64,000 bases of DNA from Chitinophagaceae bacterium (GCA_016722465.1 JADKJC010000013.1:62001-126000); one strand, 5' to 3'. Shown: positions 11,211-21,373, numbered from the stretch's first letter. Notes: generated from the letters alone by a model not told the origin. Program-made: numbers and translations.

Positions 11211-12929
11211 ATGGCAGCTACTGCTACCCAAAATATTTTTGCCAATCCTGTACGCAGGATATTACAGGTAATTAAACTAGAGAAGAACGAAATATCTTCT
11301 GTTTACTTTTATGCCATACTCAACGGGTTGATACAGCTTTCATTGCCCCTAGGTATCCAGTCCATTATCAGTTTTGTTTTAGGCGGCGCAATTTCCACTT
11401 CACTCATTATCATGATCGTGTTGGTAGTGATGGGGGTTTTTTTGAATGGCCTGCTCCAGGTGAACCAGATGCGCCTGATAGAAAAAGTGCAGCAAAAAAT
11501 ATTCGTACGCTATTCTTTTGAATTTGCTGAACGCATTCCCAAATTGAACCTGCAGTCGGTTGATAGTTACTACCTGCCTGAATTGGTGAATCGTTTTTTT
11601 GATACGGTTACTTTGCAAAAAGGCATTTCTAAATTGCTGCTGGACATTCCTGCCGCTTCCATACAAATCATTTTTGGGTTGCTGCTGTTGTCATTTTACC
11701 ATCCGGTGTTTATTTTTTTCGGCCTTGTTTTAATCCTTATCATTTATCTCATCCTGCGTTTTACGAGTGCAAAAGGAATGGAATCAAGCCTGAGGGAAAG
11801 TGACTATAAATATGGAATCGCAGGATGGCTGGAAGAAATGGCCAGGGTGATTAAGTCTTTCAAGTTTTCAAGAAATACTTCATTAAATATTCAGCGCACT
11901 GATCAACTGGTAACCGGTTATCTTACCCAGCGTACCATTCATTTTAAGGTACTCCAGTTGCAATACTGGAGCCTGGTAACTTTTAAAGTACTGATAACTG
12001 CTGCTATGCTGATTGTGGGAAGCATACTGTTAGTGAACCAGCAACTGAATATCGGCCAGTTCATTGCTGCCGAAATAATTATCATCACCGTTATTAACTC
12101 AGTAGAAAAATTAATGATCAACCTCGATACGGTGTATGATGTGCTTACATCGGTAGAAAAATTGGGCAAGATAACCGATAAGCCATTGGAGGTTGATGGT
12201 AACATTGGATTACCTGTAGAAAATTCCGGTCTTGGTATTGAAATGAACAATGTACATTTTGCTTACAGTCATGAAAATAGTAAGCCGGTATTAAGTAATA
12301 TTAACTTCACCATCAATCCCAATGAAAGGGTTTGTATTATGGGGGCAACCGGGTCTGGAAAATCCACACTATTGCGGTTGCTCAGTGGGGCCTACAACGA
12401 TTTCTCAGGAAATATCTTCATCAATAATATTCCGCTCTCCAATTATAAATTAGACAGCTTGCGGATGCAGACGGACATACTCTTAAGACAACAGGATATT
12501 TTCCAGGGTACTTTACTGGAGAACATTACGATGGGCAATGAAGCCGTAGCTCCTCAACACATTATCAGGCTGGCTGAAAAAATCGGCCTAAGAACATTTC
12601 TGAATGAATTGAATGACGGGCTTAATACAGAAATAGACCCAATAGGAAAAAAACTATCAAGAAACATCATACAAAAAGTATTGCTGTTGAGAGCATTGGT
12701 CAACAATCCACGGCTCGTGTTGCTGGAAGAACCTTTTGACGGGTTAAGTGAAATGGTGAAAGTATCCATTATTAAATACCTGCTTACAGAAACAACCGGG
12801 CAGACAATACTGATCAGTTGTAACAATGAAGCTTTTGCATCGCAGTGTGATAAAGTGATTTACCTTGATAAAGGAGTGGTGAAAGCTGTTGGAAAGTGGA
12901 ACGATATTAAAAACAACATCAACAGTTAG
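11211..12929 (+). CDS. ABC transporter permease/ATPase with a degenerate nucleotide-binding domain
   Basis: A half-size ABC exporter of 572 residues from the ATG at 11211; a TTG two codons earlier is a weaker start. The N-terminal half (about residues 20-300) has five to six membrane segments. The C-terminal half is the ATPase, with Walker A GATGSGKS at residues 378-385 and a Q-loop. The signature LSGGQ is replaced by LSRNI, the Walker B Asp by Glu (LVLLEEPF), and the switch His is absent (ISCNNEAF). No C39 peptidase domain is present. HlyD- and TolC-type genes follow directly, so it probably energises a tripartite secretion or efflux pump. The substrate is unknown. Confidence 0.85.
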   Translation: MAATATQNIFANPVRRILQVIKLEKNEISSVYFYAILNGLIQLSLPLGIQSIISFVLGGAISTSLIIMIVLVVMGVFLNGLLQVNQMRLIEKVQQKIFVRYSFEFAERIPKLNLQSVDSYYLPELVNRFFDTVTLQKGISKLLLDIPAASIQIIFGLLLLSFYHPVFIFFGLVLILIIYLILRFTSAKGMESSLRESDYKYGIAGWLEEMARVIKSFKFSRNTSLNIQRTDQLVTGYLTQRTIHFKVLQLQYWSLVTFKVLITAAMLIVGSILLVNQQLNIGQFIAAEIIIITVINSVEKLMINLDTVYDVLTSVEKLGKITDKPLEVDGNIGLPVENSGLGIEMNNVHFAYSHENSKPVLSNINFTINPNERVCIMGATGSGKSTLLRLLSGAYNDFSGNIFINNIPLSNYKLDSLRMQTDILLRQQDIFQGTLLENITMGNEAVAPQHIIRLAEKIGLRTFLNELNDGLNTEIDPIGKKLSRNIIQKVLLLRALVNNPRLVLLEEPFDGLSEMVKVSIIKYLLTETTGQTILISCNNEAFASQCDKVIYLDKGVVKAVGKWNDIKNNINS

Positions 12930-13008
12930 TAAGTCAATATCAATGAGCAGGAGTGAAGTATTGACCACAAGCAATAAAACATAAACTACAAACAACTCCA
13001 TATTTGCG

Positions 13009-14358
13009 ATGAATTATATAGAAACAAAAATTGAAGATCAGGTAAACAACAGCAGCATCCGTTCATTTGCCAATATTTACCGCATCAATAAAAAGAGCAG
13101 GGTTAAGTACTGGGCCCTGGGGATATTGTTATTGCTGTTTGTTATACTCTTCCTTCCCTGGACGCAGAATATTGCTGCAAGAGGAGATATAACCACATTG
13201 CGGCAGGAGCAGCGTCCGCAGCAACTGAACAGTATCATTCCCGGCAAAGTGGTGAAGTGGTTTGTGAAGGAAGGCGATTTTGTGCAAAAAGGTGATACCA
13301 TTATGCAACTGTCGGAGATCAAGGATGATTACCTCGATCCAAACTTGTTGGGCCGTACTAAAGAACAGCTTACAGCCAAGGAAATGTCTGTAGAAAATTA
13401 TAAAGATAAGGCGGGTACTGCTGAATTGCAGGTGGAAGCATTGGTGCAGGCAAGAATATTTAAAATATCGCAAATAGAAAATAAAACAAGGCAGCAGCGG
13501 ATGAAAGTGCAGGCCGACAGTATGGACATGATTGCAGCCATGAATGATTTTTCTATTGCCACAAAGCAATTTGCCCGGCAGAAAAATATGTATGACAGTG
13601 GATTGGTTTCTCTTACCCAACTGGAGCAGCGGAACATGGGATATCAAAATGCTGTTGCAAAAAAAGCAAGTGCTGAAATAAAATTTATGAATGCCAAACA
13701 GGAACTGGGCATCCTGCAATTGGAACTGAATGGCGCCATACAGGATTACAATGAAAAAATTTCCAAAGCAAGTGGGGATAAGTATCAATCACTTTCGCAA
13801 ATAGCAAGTGGCCAGGCTGATATTGCCAAACTGCAAAACCAGTATATGAATTATGATATCCGCAGCAGGCTTTATTTTATTACGGCACCGCAAAACGGAC
13901 AAATTGTGAAAGCAAAAAAGGCAGGTATTGGAGAGATGGTGAAAGATGGTGAAATGATTGTGGAGATTGTACCTGACAATGTGCAGTATGCTGTAGAGAT
14001 ATATGTGCGCCCTGTTGACCTGCCCCTGCTGGATACCGGGCAGAAAGTGCGTTTTATGTTTGACGGTTTTCCTGCAATTGTTTTCAGTGGCTGGCCACAG
14101 TCGTCTTACGGAACTTTTGGAGGAAAGATTACCGCTATTGAAAGTGCGGTAAGTGATAATGGAAAGTTCCGAATACTGGTTGCCGAAGATTACAGCGACA
14201 GGAAATGGCCAACACAGTTGAGGATGGGTACCGGTGCATCCGGCTTTGCATTGCTGAAAGACGTACCGGTATGGTATGAGCTGTGGCGTAATATCAATGG
14301 CTTTCCGCCGGAGTATTATAAAACAGCAGGGGTAACAAAAACGGAAAAAAATAAGTAG
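13009..14358 (+). CDS. HlyD family periplasmic adaptor (membrane fusion protein)
   Basis: 449 residues. One membrane anchor lies at about residues 29-50 (YWALGILLLLFVILFLPW). A split biotinyl-lipoyl domain follows (IPGKVVKWFVKEGDFVQKGD, and later APQNGQIVKAKKAGIGEMVKDGE), with a long coiled-coil hairpin between the halves at about residues 105-285. A beta-barrel region completes the fold. It would bridge the upstream ABC permease in the inner membrane and the downstream TolC-type channel in the outer membrane. It starts 79 bases after the ABC gene and its stop is 5 bases before the TolC start, so the three are surely one operon. Confidence 0.92.
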   Translation: MNYIETKIEDQVNNSSIRSFANIYRINKKSRVKYWALGILLLLFVILFLPWTQNIAARGDITTLRQEQRPQQLNSIIPGKVVKWFVKEGDFVQKGDTIMQLSEIKDDYLDPNLLGRTKEQLTAKEMSVENYKDKAGTAELQVEALVQARIFKISQIENKTRQQRMKVQADSMDMIAAMNDFSIATKQFARQKNMYDSGLVSLTQLEQRNMGYQNAVAKKASAEIKFMNAKQELGILQLELNGAIQDYNEKISKASGDKYQSLSQIASGQADIAKLQNQYMNYDIRSRLYFITAPQNGQIVKAKKAGIGEMVKDGEMIVEIVPDNVQYAVEIYVRPVDLPLLDTGQKVRFMFDGFPAIVFSGWPQSSYGTFGGKITAIESAVSDNGKFRILVAEDYSDRKWPTQLRMGTGASGFALLKDVPVWYELWRNINGFPPEYYKTAGVTKTEKNK

Positions 14359-14363
14359 TAGTA

Positions 14364-15784
14364 ATGAGTCACCAATATTTCAAACAGCATTGTTTGTTAT
14401 TGCCGGTATTGATATTTTTATTAATGGGCAATGCTGTTTCTCAGGATAAAGTTTTATCAGAAACAGCATTTATAGCTATCGTTAAAAAATTTCACCCGGT
14501 TACAAGCCAGGCAGATATCGCTGTTCAAAAAGCAGCCGCAGGCATTGTCATTGCCAGGGGAGGTTTCGATCCTTCGCTGTACCTCAACAATGATCAGAAA
14601 ACATTTGACGGCAAAAACTATTACAATTACGGCAATACAGAATTAAAGATCCCTACCTGGTATGGTATTGAAGTAAAAGCAGGTTTTGAAAATAATGGTG
14701 GCCGCTTTTTGAACAGTGAAGTCAGCAGCGGACAGTCAAGTTATATTGGTTTATCGGTTCCGCTTGCTAAAAACCTGCTGATAGATAAACGCAGGGCCGT
14801 GCTGCAACAGGCAAAAATATTTAAGTCTCAAACCGAAGCAGAGCGGCTCAATATTATCAACAATCTGTTGTATGATGCCTATACCGCTTACTGGAACTGG
14901 GTAAAAGAATACCAGCTGTACGAAGTGATGGGCAACACCGTTAAAATTAATGAAGCAAGATTTGAACTGGTGAAGATTGGCTACCGGCAGGGAGACAGGC
15001 CTGCCATTGATACGATTGAGGCATTGACTCAGCTGCAGAGTTTTCAATACCTGCAAAGTGAGAGCCAGGTAAGATTAAAGAATGCGGCGGTTGAGTTATC
15101 CAATTTTCTATGGCTCGAAAACAACCGGTTTTTTTCAATTGACGGGAGATGTTATTCCTGCTGATAAATGGGAGGAGCAAAACACAGGCTACACATTGCC
15201 AGTACTTGACGAATTGTTGTACAATGCAAAAGTGACACATCCCAAACTAAAGCTGTACAATTATAAACTGCAGATACAGGAAGTAGAACGGAAATTAAAA
15301 TTCCAGGACCTCCTGCCAACTATTAACGTAAAAGCCAATTTGTTGAACAAGGGTTATGATCTGCTCAATGGTATTGGTAAAGCAGGCTTTTATGATAACA
15401 ACAATAAGTTTGGGATTGATATTGGTTTTGCCATTGCGGCTGAGCGAGGGGCGGGGCGGATATAAACAAGCCAAACTCAAAATCCAGGAAACCAGTATTG
15501 AACTGTCACTGCAGCAACTGGCCATAGAAAATAAAATCAAAACCTGTTACAATGAACTGCTTGGCTTGCAGCAGCAGGTGAAAATTTATGAGGCAGCCTA
15601 TAAAAATTATCAAACCTTGTTTCGTGGTGAGGATACCCGGTTCAGGGCGGGGGAGAGCAGTTTGTTTTTATTGAACAGCCGTGAAAACAAGCAACTGGAA
15701 GCCATGCAAAAACTGGTGGAGTTAAAAACTAAATACGCCAAAACGAGACAGGCTGTTTTATGGGCTGCAGGGCAATTGCGCTAA
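14364..15784 (+). pseudogene. TolC family outer-membrane channel, two frameshifts
   Basis: The outer-membrane component of the tripartite system. It has a signal peptide ([20 protein letters not shown]) and two repeats of coiled-coil outer membrane factor sequence. The reading frame is broken twice. Frame 1 runs from 14364 to about 15128 (to LWLENN). Frame 2 carries TGDVIPADKW through GIDIGFA, up to about 15435. Frame 3 carries PLRLSEGRGGYKQAK to the stop at 15784. The first break coincides with a run of seven T at 15129-15135; both shifts are +1 (or -2). Joined, the pieces give about 470 residues, normal for the family. So this is either a recent pseudogene or two sequencing errors. Its end overlaps the convergent acyltransferase by 27 bases. 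Confidence 0.85.
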
Positions 15785-16864
15785 CTTTTTTCTATGTAAT
15801 AATTTTCTGAATAAATCATTCACTGGTTTTTCAAACAGCAGGTATAATGCGATGGAGATAAGCCAGAGCAAAACATAATTCCTGTCTGTAAATAATTTCC
15901 AGCGCTGCACTCTCAGGTTTACATAACTGATATGTACAAGGTAAAATGCAAAAGATGCATTGCCGAGTAATACCACCGGTTTCCATGCAAAAAACCTGCT
16001 CATCCTGGTGGTTTCCTTTACCAGCCCGTACATCCACACAATGGCAAATAATGGAATGAGGGTGTACTGCAATGCCGCACCCACAATCGTATCATTGCCA
16101 TGATGAAAAATATCCGGCTGTAAAAAACTGATTATGAACAGGCTGATGAAAATGCCGGCAAAGCCGGTGTATGTCTTGTGTTTTACTTTTTTAAAAGGAT
16201 CTTTGTGATGCCGGTGAAGTATCCCTGCCAGCCAGATACCTGCAACAAACTCAGGGAAGCGACCAAAGAATGTGGAATGCTGTACAAAGTAAAAAGGGTA
16301 GAAGTACTGGTCTTTATTGCCGTTTAGTTTGTGCCAGGCGAACCCAATAGCAGTTACAACCGCCAGCAGCAGCAACAGGAATAGCAATGCTTTTAACACA
16401 TGTTTATTCCACAAAATAAAAAGTAATGGAGCAATGATATAAAAAGTGAGCTCTACAGTTAAGGACCATGCCTGAGCAATGCCATCTAAATTGTGAATGT
16501 TGGAAAAGCCATGTGCCAGTGTAAACGTGATAATGGCCTGGTAAGTTTTCGGCCATCCCCAGTCGGTATAACTCACCAGTAATAACAACCAGTACAGCGG
16601 CAGTATTCTCGCCATTCTTAAACCTGCATACCGTCCGTAATGAAATGGCTTGTTCTTGTCTGCATTGTATTTATAGGCAATTAAAAAACCACTGAGTACA
16701 AAGAAGAGCGATACGCCGATGTGCAGTTCATTCATTAACTGCAGTACATATTTGTTTACATCGTTGCGCCAGTATTTACGGTTGTGGTATACAAACACCA
16801 GCGATGCAAATAACCAGCGGGCACCCGTAAGGGCATCAAATCTTTTTAGGTTAGCAGTTTGCAA
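15758..16864 (-). CDS. Acyltransferase family 3 membrane protein (OafA/YrhL-like)
   Basis: 368 residues with about ten membrane segments. The N-terminal FDALTGARWLFASLVFVYH and LHIGVSLFFVLSGFLIAYKY are typical of family 3 acyltransferases, which transfer acetyl or other acyl groups to surface sugars at the cytoplasmic membrane. The conserved His in FVYHNR is present. The gene stands alone on the minus strand and its 3' end overlaps the TolC-type gene. With no sugar-biosynthesis genes nearby, the acceptor cannot be guessed. Confidence 0.88.
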   Translation of the reverse strand: MQTANLKRFDALTGARWLFASLVFVYHNRKYWRNDVNKYVLQLMNELHIGVSLFFVLSGFLIAYKYNADKNKPFHYGRYAGLRMARILPLYWLLLLVSYTDWGWPKTYQAIITFTLAHGFSNIHNLDGIAQAWSLTVELTFYIIAPLLFILWNKHVLKALLFLLLLLAVVTAIGFAWHKLNGNKDQYFYPFYFVQHSTFFGRFPEFVAGIWLAGILHRHHKDPFKKVKHKTYTGFAGIFISLFIISFLQPDIFHHGNDTIVGAALQYTLIPLFAIVWMYGLVKETTRMSRFFAWKPVVLLGNASFAFYLVHISYVNLRVQRWKLFTDRNYVLLWLISIALYLLFEKPVNDLFRKLLHRKKLAQLPCSP

Positions 16865-16897
16865 TGGTAGCTGGTTGTTTTAAAGGTTAGAATCGGC

Positions 16898-17008
16898 TTA
16901 TAATAATATTCGTTCAACCTCATTCCATGATCTTACTCTTGTGTGACCCCTGTCAACATCTGCCAGCACACCATCCATGTCAACGAGTAGTCTTTTTTTT
17001 ATTTCCAT
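16898..17008 (-). pseudogene. Remnant of a 5'(3')-deoxyribonucleotidase-like HAD gene
   Basis: A 36-codon frame begins MEIKKRLLVDMDGVLADVD. The DMDGVLAD stretch is HAD motif I as found near the start of NT5C-type deoxyribonucleotidases, normally about 180 residues long. After LADVD the sequence no longer resembles the family and stops within 17 residues. Only the first 18-20 codons of the ancestral gene seem to remain, fused to unrelated DNA. Too short to be active; the family call rests on one motif and its position near the N terminus. Confidence 0.5.
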
Positions 17009-17078
17009 TTACTCTATTTATTGCCGGTAATTTTAAATTTAATAAGCTGCAAATTTAAAGATTGGCAGATGATTGCGA

Positions 17079-17612
17079 TTAAGAAAATTTTTTCTGTGCA
17101 TGGATCAATTCAAATTCCTCTAACACGTTCCAGTTGTTACCTGCTTCCTGTTCAATGAGACTGATCTTTTTAAAAGTTACTTGATCCGGGAGTTTGATTG
17201 TTTGCAGCTGTTCAAACAATTCATCCGTGCAGGATGAGTTCCTGGGGTGCATCAGTGTAATATGCGGTTCGTGGTTTCTGATATGGCCTGTTATTCCCTG
17301 TAAAATCACCGTTCTCAACTGTCGAAAGATTTCATTGCGGCCTGCAGCAGGCATCAGTACACCCTTGCCTTCTGAAAACCTGATCAATGGCCCAAAGGAT
17401 ATTGTAATAGAATGATGCTGCAAAGCGGCCAGCCTTTTTTTTACAATGCTTATCTGCTCCAGCTCATCTTCCCGGCACAGTGTAACATGGCTTTTGATCA
17501 ACGCATATTGTACCGGGTTGAATGCCCTGCGGATGTTTTCGATGGCCATTGCATCCTGCTCATCAATGAAAAGGGTAAGTTGTATCCGTTTTTTTGCCAG
17601 GTTAATTTCCAT
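17079..17612 (-). CDS. 2H phosphoesterase / 2'-5' RNA ligase family protein
   Basis: 177 residues with the two HxT motifs of the 2H superfamily: SHVTL near residue 41 and PHITL near residue 116. Family members are cyclic phosphodiesterases or LigT-like RNA ligases; which activity applies here is not visible. No partner genes of RNA repair are adjacent. The gene lies between the HAD remnant and miaE, both on the same strand. Confidence 0.75.
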   Translation of the reverse strand: MEINLAKKRIQLTLFIDEQDAMAIENIRRAFNPVQYALIKSHVTLCREDELEQISIVKKRLAALQHHSITISFGPLIRFSEGKGVLMPAAGRNEIFRQLRTVILQGITGHIRNHEPHITLMHPRNSSCTDELFEQLQTIKLPDQVTFKKISLIEQEAGNNWNVLEEFELIHAQKKFS

Positions 17613-17816
17613 TGCTGCTTTTGTAGTACTCTATCTTATCTAACTGTTCAATAAAATTTAAACTGCTGAAATGTTACGCCTGATAGCAGTGGATACCCCG
17701 GTGAAGATTGTGGGCAGGCCTGTGCCGGAGTAGCAACGGATAGCAGGGCTAATGTTTAACACAGATAAAATGCCTGCGTACAAAATTTTTTATTATCCAT
17801 TATCAATTGTCACTTA

Positions 17817-18428
17817 TCAATGTATCCTGTCGCCCCTTACTTCCAGTTTCACTACCATTTCCCTTTCAAATGCCAGCCAATCTTTCCAGCGCTTTCTTAC
17901 TTTGTCTTTTGGTAAATAATGTTCGGCCAATGTAATGAACAGGGTATAATGCCCGGCTTCGCTTTCCATAAACTTACGGTAAAAGCCACGCATGTATTCA
18001 TCATCTAAGTTTTCGCTGAGGCGTTTAAAGCGTTCGCAACTCCTGGCTTCTATCAATGCCATGGTGAGCAGGCGGTCGAGAAAACGGTCTTCCACGCTGC
18101 CGTCTTTTTTCTGAAATTCCAGCAGGTTGTTTACGTATTCATCTTTGCGCTGTTTGCCCAGGGAAAGGTTTCTTTTTTTCAACTCAGCCAATACCATCCG
18201 GAAATGGCCCCATTCTTCTGTAACAATCGGCGCCAGTTCTTCCACCATTTCCACCCTGTCGGGGTAGCGCTGTATGAGGGAGATGCAGGTGGTGGCTGCT
18301 TTCTGCTCACAATAGGCATGGTCGGTGAGGATTTCATCCAGCTGCATTCCGGCAAGGTTCACCCAGCGTGGATCGGTTGGCAGCTGCAGGCCGAGGATAT
18401 TTTTTACATCGATACTGTCTGTTTGCAT
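17817..18428 (-). CDS. miaE: tRNA-(ms2io6A)-hydroxylase MiaE-like
   Basis: 203 residues from the ATG at 18428 (MQTDSIDVKNILGL); an ATG six codons upstream is possible. MiaE is a non-haem diiron monooxygenase that hydroxylates the isopentenyl group of ms2i6A at position 37 of tRNAs. The ferritin-like fold is shown by paired iron-ligand motifs: a Glu in DEILTDHAYCEQKA, EEWGHF, LIEARSCERF and ESEAGHY. Length and motifs fit the family. It is divergent from the penicillin acylase gene with about 70 bases between them. Confidence 0.88.
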   Translation of the reverse strand: MQTDSIDVKNILGLQLPTDPRWVNLAGMQLDEILTDHAYCEQKAATTCISLIQRYPDRVEMVEELAPIVTEEWGHFRMVLAELKKRNLSLGKQRKDEYVNNLLEFQKKDGSVEDRFLDRLLTMALIEARSCERFKRLSENLDDEYMRGFYRKFMESEAGHYTLFITLAEHYLPKDKVRKRWKDWLAFEREMVVKLEVRGDRIH

Positions 18429-18499
18429 GCGGCAAAAATAAACCATCCATTTTGTTTTGTGCCGCTGCTTTTGCTTAATTTACGCTCACAATTTTTGTT

Positions 18500-20932
18500 A
18501 TGAGAATCTTGCCACTAATCATCTTTTCAGCGTTCACCGCTGGCTTCGTTTACATTCTTGATACCAACGCTGTGCTGCCGGCGCCATTGGGTAAGTTGCT
18601 TAGTCCGCAGCATGGTGTGTGGCAAAATGCTGAAAAAGATAACAATGATTTTGGCGGAGAGCTGAAGTTTCCACAGCTAAAAGGCAAAGTAGACGTGTAT
18701 TTTGATGAACGCCTGGTGCCGCATGTGTTTGCCGAACAGGAAGATGATGTGTATTTCGTTCAGGGATACCTGCATGCCAAATTCAGGTTGTGGCAGATGG
18801 AATTGCAAACGCATGCTGCTGCCGGAAGGGCGAGTGAGATCATTGGAAGTAAAGCACTGGAGCATGACCGGGAATTCAGGAGAATGGGCATGGGTTACGC
18901 AGCGGAGCAATCTTTAAAAGCGATGGAAGCCGATCCGGAAACCAAATCAATGTGCGATGCATATACTGCCGGTGCTAATTCTTACATCAGTTCTTTAACC
19001 GACAGCAAGCTCCCCATTGAATATAAACTGATCGGTTATAAACCGGAGCCATGGACCAATTTAAAAACAGCATTGTTTTTAAAATACATGAGTTATGATT
19101 TGGCGGGCCACGACAATGACCTGGAAATGACCAATGCAAAAAGTTATTTCAATAAGGAAGATTTTGATTTGCTGTATCCTTCCAAACAGGATTCGGCTGA
19201 CCCCATCATACCAAAAGAAACGGTGTATGCTGCGCCGAAAGTGACCGTTACAAAACCAGCTGCGGCTGATTCACTTTATTTCAATAACAAAGACCTGCTG
19301 GCATTGCATCATCAAAACCCTGACAGGGACAATGGAAGCAATAACTGGGCAGTGAGTGGCAAAAAAACAAAGAGTGGTGCACCCATCCTGTGCAATGATC
19401 CGCATTTGGGATTGAACCTGCCTTCGCTTTGGTTTGAGATGCAACTGAGTACACCCAATTTTAATGCTTATGGTGTAAGTTTCCCCGGTGCTCCCGCCAT
19501 CATCATTGGTTACAATGATTCCTGTGCGTTTGGGTTTACGAATGGCGGCAGGGATGTAAAGGATTATTATAAGATACGGTTTAAAGATGATACAAGAAAT
19601 GAATACTTCTTCAACAATGAATGGAAGCAAACGGAATGGCGTGTTGAAAGGATAAAGGTGAAAGACAGCCTGGATTATGTTGACAGCGTTGCATACACAT
19701 TGTTTGGGCCGGTGATGTACGATAAAAAATTCAGCGGCAGTGAGCAGACAAACAACCAGTATTATGCATTGAAGTGGACGGCACATGCCCCCAGCAATGA
19801 GCTCAAACTGTTTTACTTATTAGACAGGGCAAAAAATTATGCGGATTACAGCGCTGCTATTTTGAACCTGCATACGCCCGGGCAGAACGGCGCCTTTGCC
19901 TGTAAAAGCGGTGATATTGCCATCCGAACACAGGGCGACTGGCCTGCCAAATGGAAAGGGCAGGGTGATTTTGTAATGCCCGGCACCGACAGTACTTTTA
20001 TGTGGCAGGGAATGATTCCGGCCGATGAAACACCTTACCAGTACAATCCGGAAAGAGGGTTTATCAGCAGTGCCAACCAGCACCCTGCAGACAGTACTTA
20101 TCCTTACTATCTCGGCAACGACTACCCCATTTACCGTGGTGCGATCATTAATAAAAGATTGACAGCAATGGAGGGCATTACGCCTGAAGATATGATGGCG
20201 TTGCAGACAAATAATTACAACCTGTTTGCCGAGGAAGTGGGCCCGGTATTATTAAAGAATATTAAGCAGGCAGACTTGAATGCTGATGAAGCAAGGTACC
20301 TGGAATTTATGCGGAACTGGAACCTGAACAATGATGCAGGCGAAAAGGGGGCAACTGTATTCAGTTTGCTATGGAACCATTTTTACAAAGCTGTTTACAA
20401 TGATGAATATAAAAATGCTCCTGCTACTGCGATGCGCCCTTTTGAAAGCACATTGGTACATGCCGTGTTAAGGGATTCCGCTTATAAGTTTATTGATAAC
20501 ATTGAAACCACACAAAAGGAATCCATTGAAGATATTGTTACTCCAGCATTTAAAAGCGCAACTGCTGACCTGAAAAAAGCAGCAGCAGAAGGAAAGTTGG
20601 AATGGGCAAAACACAAAGCTACCGGCGTAATCCACTTAACTAAGTTAGAACCTTTCAGCCGCTTGAACTTACCAATCGGAGGAGGCACCTGGTGTATCAA
20701 TGCTGCAAAGGAAGATCATGGCCCAAGCTGGCGCATGGTAGTAAGTTTGACAGCAGAAACCCAGGCTTATGCTGTATACCCGGGTGGGCAAAGTGGTAAC
20801 CCCGGCAGTAAGTTCTATGATTCTTTTATTGACCAGTGGGCGCAGGGTAAGTATTATACTTTGTGGCTGATGAAGAAAGAAGAAGCTGCAGATAAAAGAG
20901 TGAAATGGAAAATGAGTTTTAAGAAAGCGTGA
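18500..20932 (+). CDS. Penicillin acylase family protein (Ntn hydrolase)
   Basis: 810 residues with an N-terminal signal or anchor segment (ILPLIIFSAFTAGFVYIL). Ntn hydrolases of this family mature by self-cleavage before a Ser, which becomes the N-terminal nucleophile of the beta chain. Here it is Ser280 in GSNNWAVSG. PILCNDPHLGL, downstream, is the usual substrate-pocket stretch, and FGFTNGGRDVKDYY is also conserved. The enzyme would act in the periplasm on amide bonds such as acyl-homoserine lactones, beta-lactam side chains or acyl amino acids; the natural substrate is not evident. A small membrane protein follows and may be co-transcribed. Confidence 0.92.
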   Translation: MRILPLIIFSAFTAGFVYILDTNAVLPAPLGKLLSPQHGVWQNAEKDNNDFGGELKFPQLKGKVDVYFDERLVPHVFAEQEDDVYFVQGYLHAKFRLWQMELQTHAAAGRASEIIGSKALEHDREFRRMGMGYAAEQSLKAMEADPETKSMCDAYTAGANSYISSLTDSKLPIEYKLIGYKPEPWTNLKTALFLKYMSYDLAGHDNDLEMTNAKSYFNKEDFDLLYPSKQDSADPIIPKETVYAAPKVTVTKPAAADSLYFNNKDLLALHHQNPDRDNGSNNWAVSGKKTKSGAPILCNDPHLGLNLPSLWFEMQLSTPNFNAYGVSFPGAPAIIIGYNDSCAFGFTNGGRDVKDYYKIRFKDDTRNEYFFNNEWKQTEWRVERIKVKDSLDYVDSVAYTLFGPVMYDKKFSGSEQTNNQYYALKWTAHAPSNELKLFYLLDRAKNYADYSAAILNLHTPGQNGAFACKSGDIAIRTQGDWPAKWKGQGDFVMPGTDSTFMWQGMIPADETPYQYNPERGFISSANQHPADSTYPYYLGNDYPIYRGAIINKRLTAMEGITPEDMMALQTNNYNLFAEEVGPVLLKNIKQADLNADEARYLEFMRNWNLNNDAGEKGATVFSLLWNHFYKAVYNDEYKNAPATAMRPFESTLVHAVLRDSAYKFIDNIETTQKESIEDIVTPAFKSATADLKKAAAEGKLEWAKHKATGVIHLTKLEPFSRLNLPIGGGTWCINAAKEDHGPSWRMVVSLTAETQAYAVYPGGQSGNPGSKFYDSFIDQWAQGKYYTLWLMKKEEAADKRVKWKMSFKKA

Positions 20933-21031
20933 TAATTTAAAATGGAAAATTGAGAATGGAAATTGAGTGAACATTTTTTATAAAGTCTTCAAAAAAGCAA
21001 TTCAACAATTTAACACTACAACCATCCAACG

Positions 21032-21373
21032 ATGAAATTTTTAATCTCTATAGTTTTAATCGCATTACTCAGTGCAGCTGCCTGTTTGTATTTACCCTGG
21101 TGGAGCATTGCAATAGTGGCGTTTATAGTAGCCGCAGCCATTCCACAAAAGCCATTGTTGTCTTTTGCAGCAGGGTTTATTGCGTTGTTTTTATTGTGGG
21201 GTGCATTGAGCTGGTATATCAGCAGCAACAACAATCATATACTGGCACACAAAGTGTCGCTGCTGATATTGAAAATGGATAGCCCTGAGTTGTTGATGCT
21301 GGCTACTGCACTGATTGGCGCATTGGTGGCAGGTTTTGCTGCTTTATCAGGAAGCTTTGTGAGAAAACCATAA
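21032..21373 (+). CDS. Small hydrophobic membrane protein, unknown function
   Basis: 113 residues with three or four predicted membrane segments: an N-terminal one (FLISIVLIALLSAAACLYL), two close together around residues 25-62, and one near residues 88-108. Polar residues are confined to short loops such as SSNNNHILAHK. I do not recognise a family. It lies 100 bases after the penicillin acylase gene. The spacer contains the AT-rich repetitive words AAAATGGAAAATTGAGAATG. Confidence 0.65.
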   Translation: MKFLISIVLIALLSAAACLYLPWWSIAIVAFIVAAAIPQKPLLSFAAGFIALFLLWGALSWYISSNNNHILAHKVSLLILKMDSPELLMLATALIGALVAGFAALSGSFVRKP

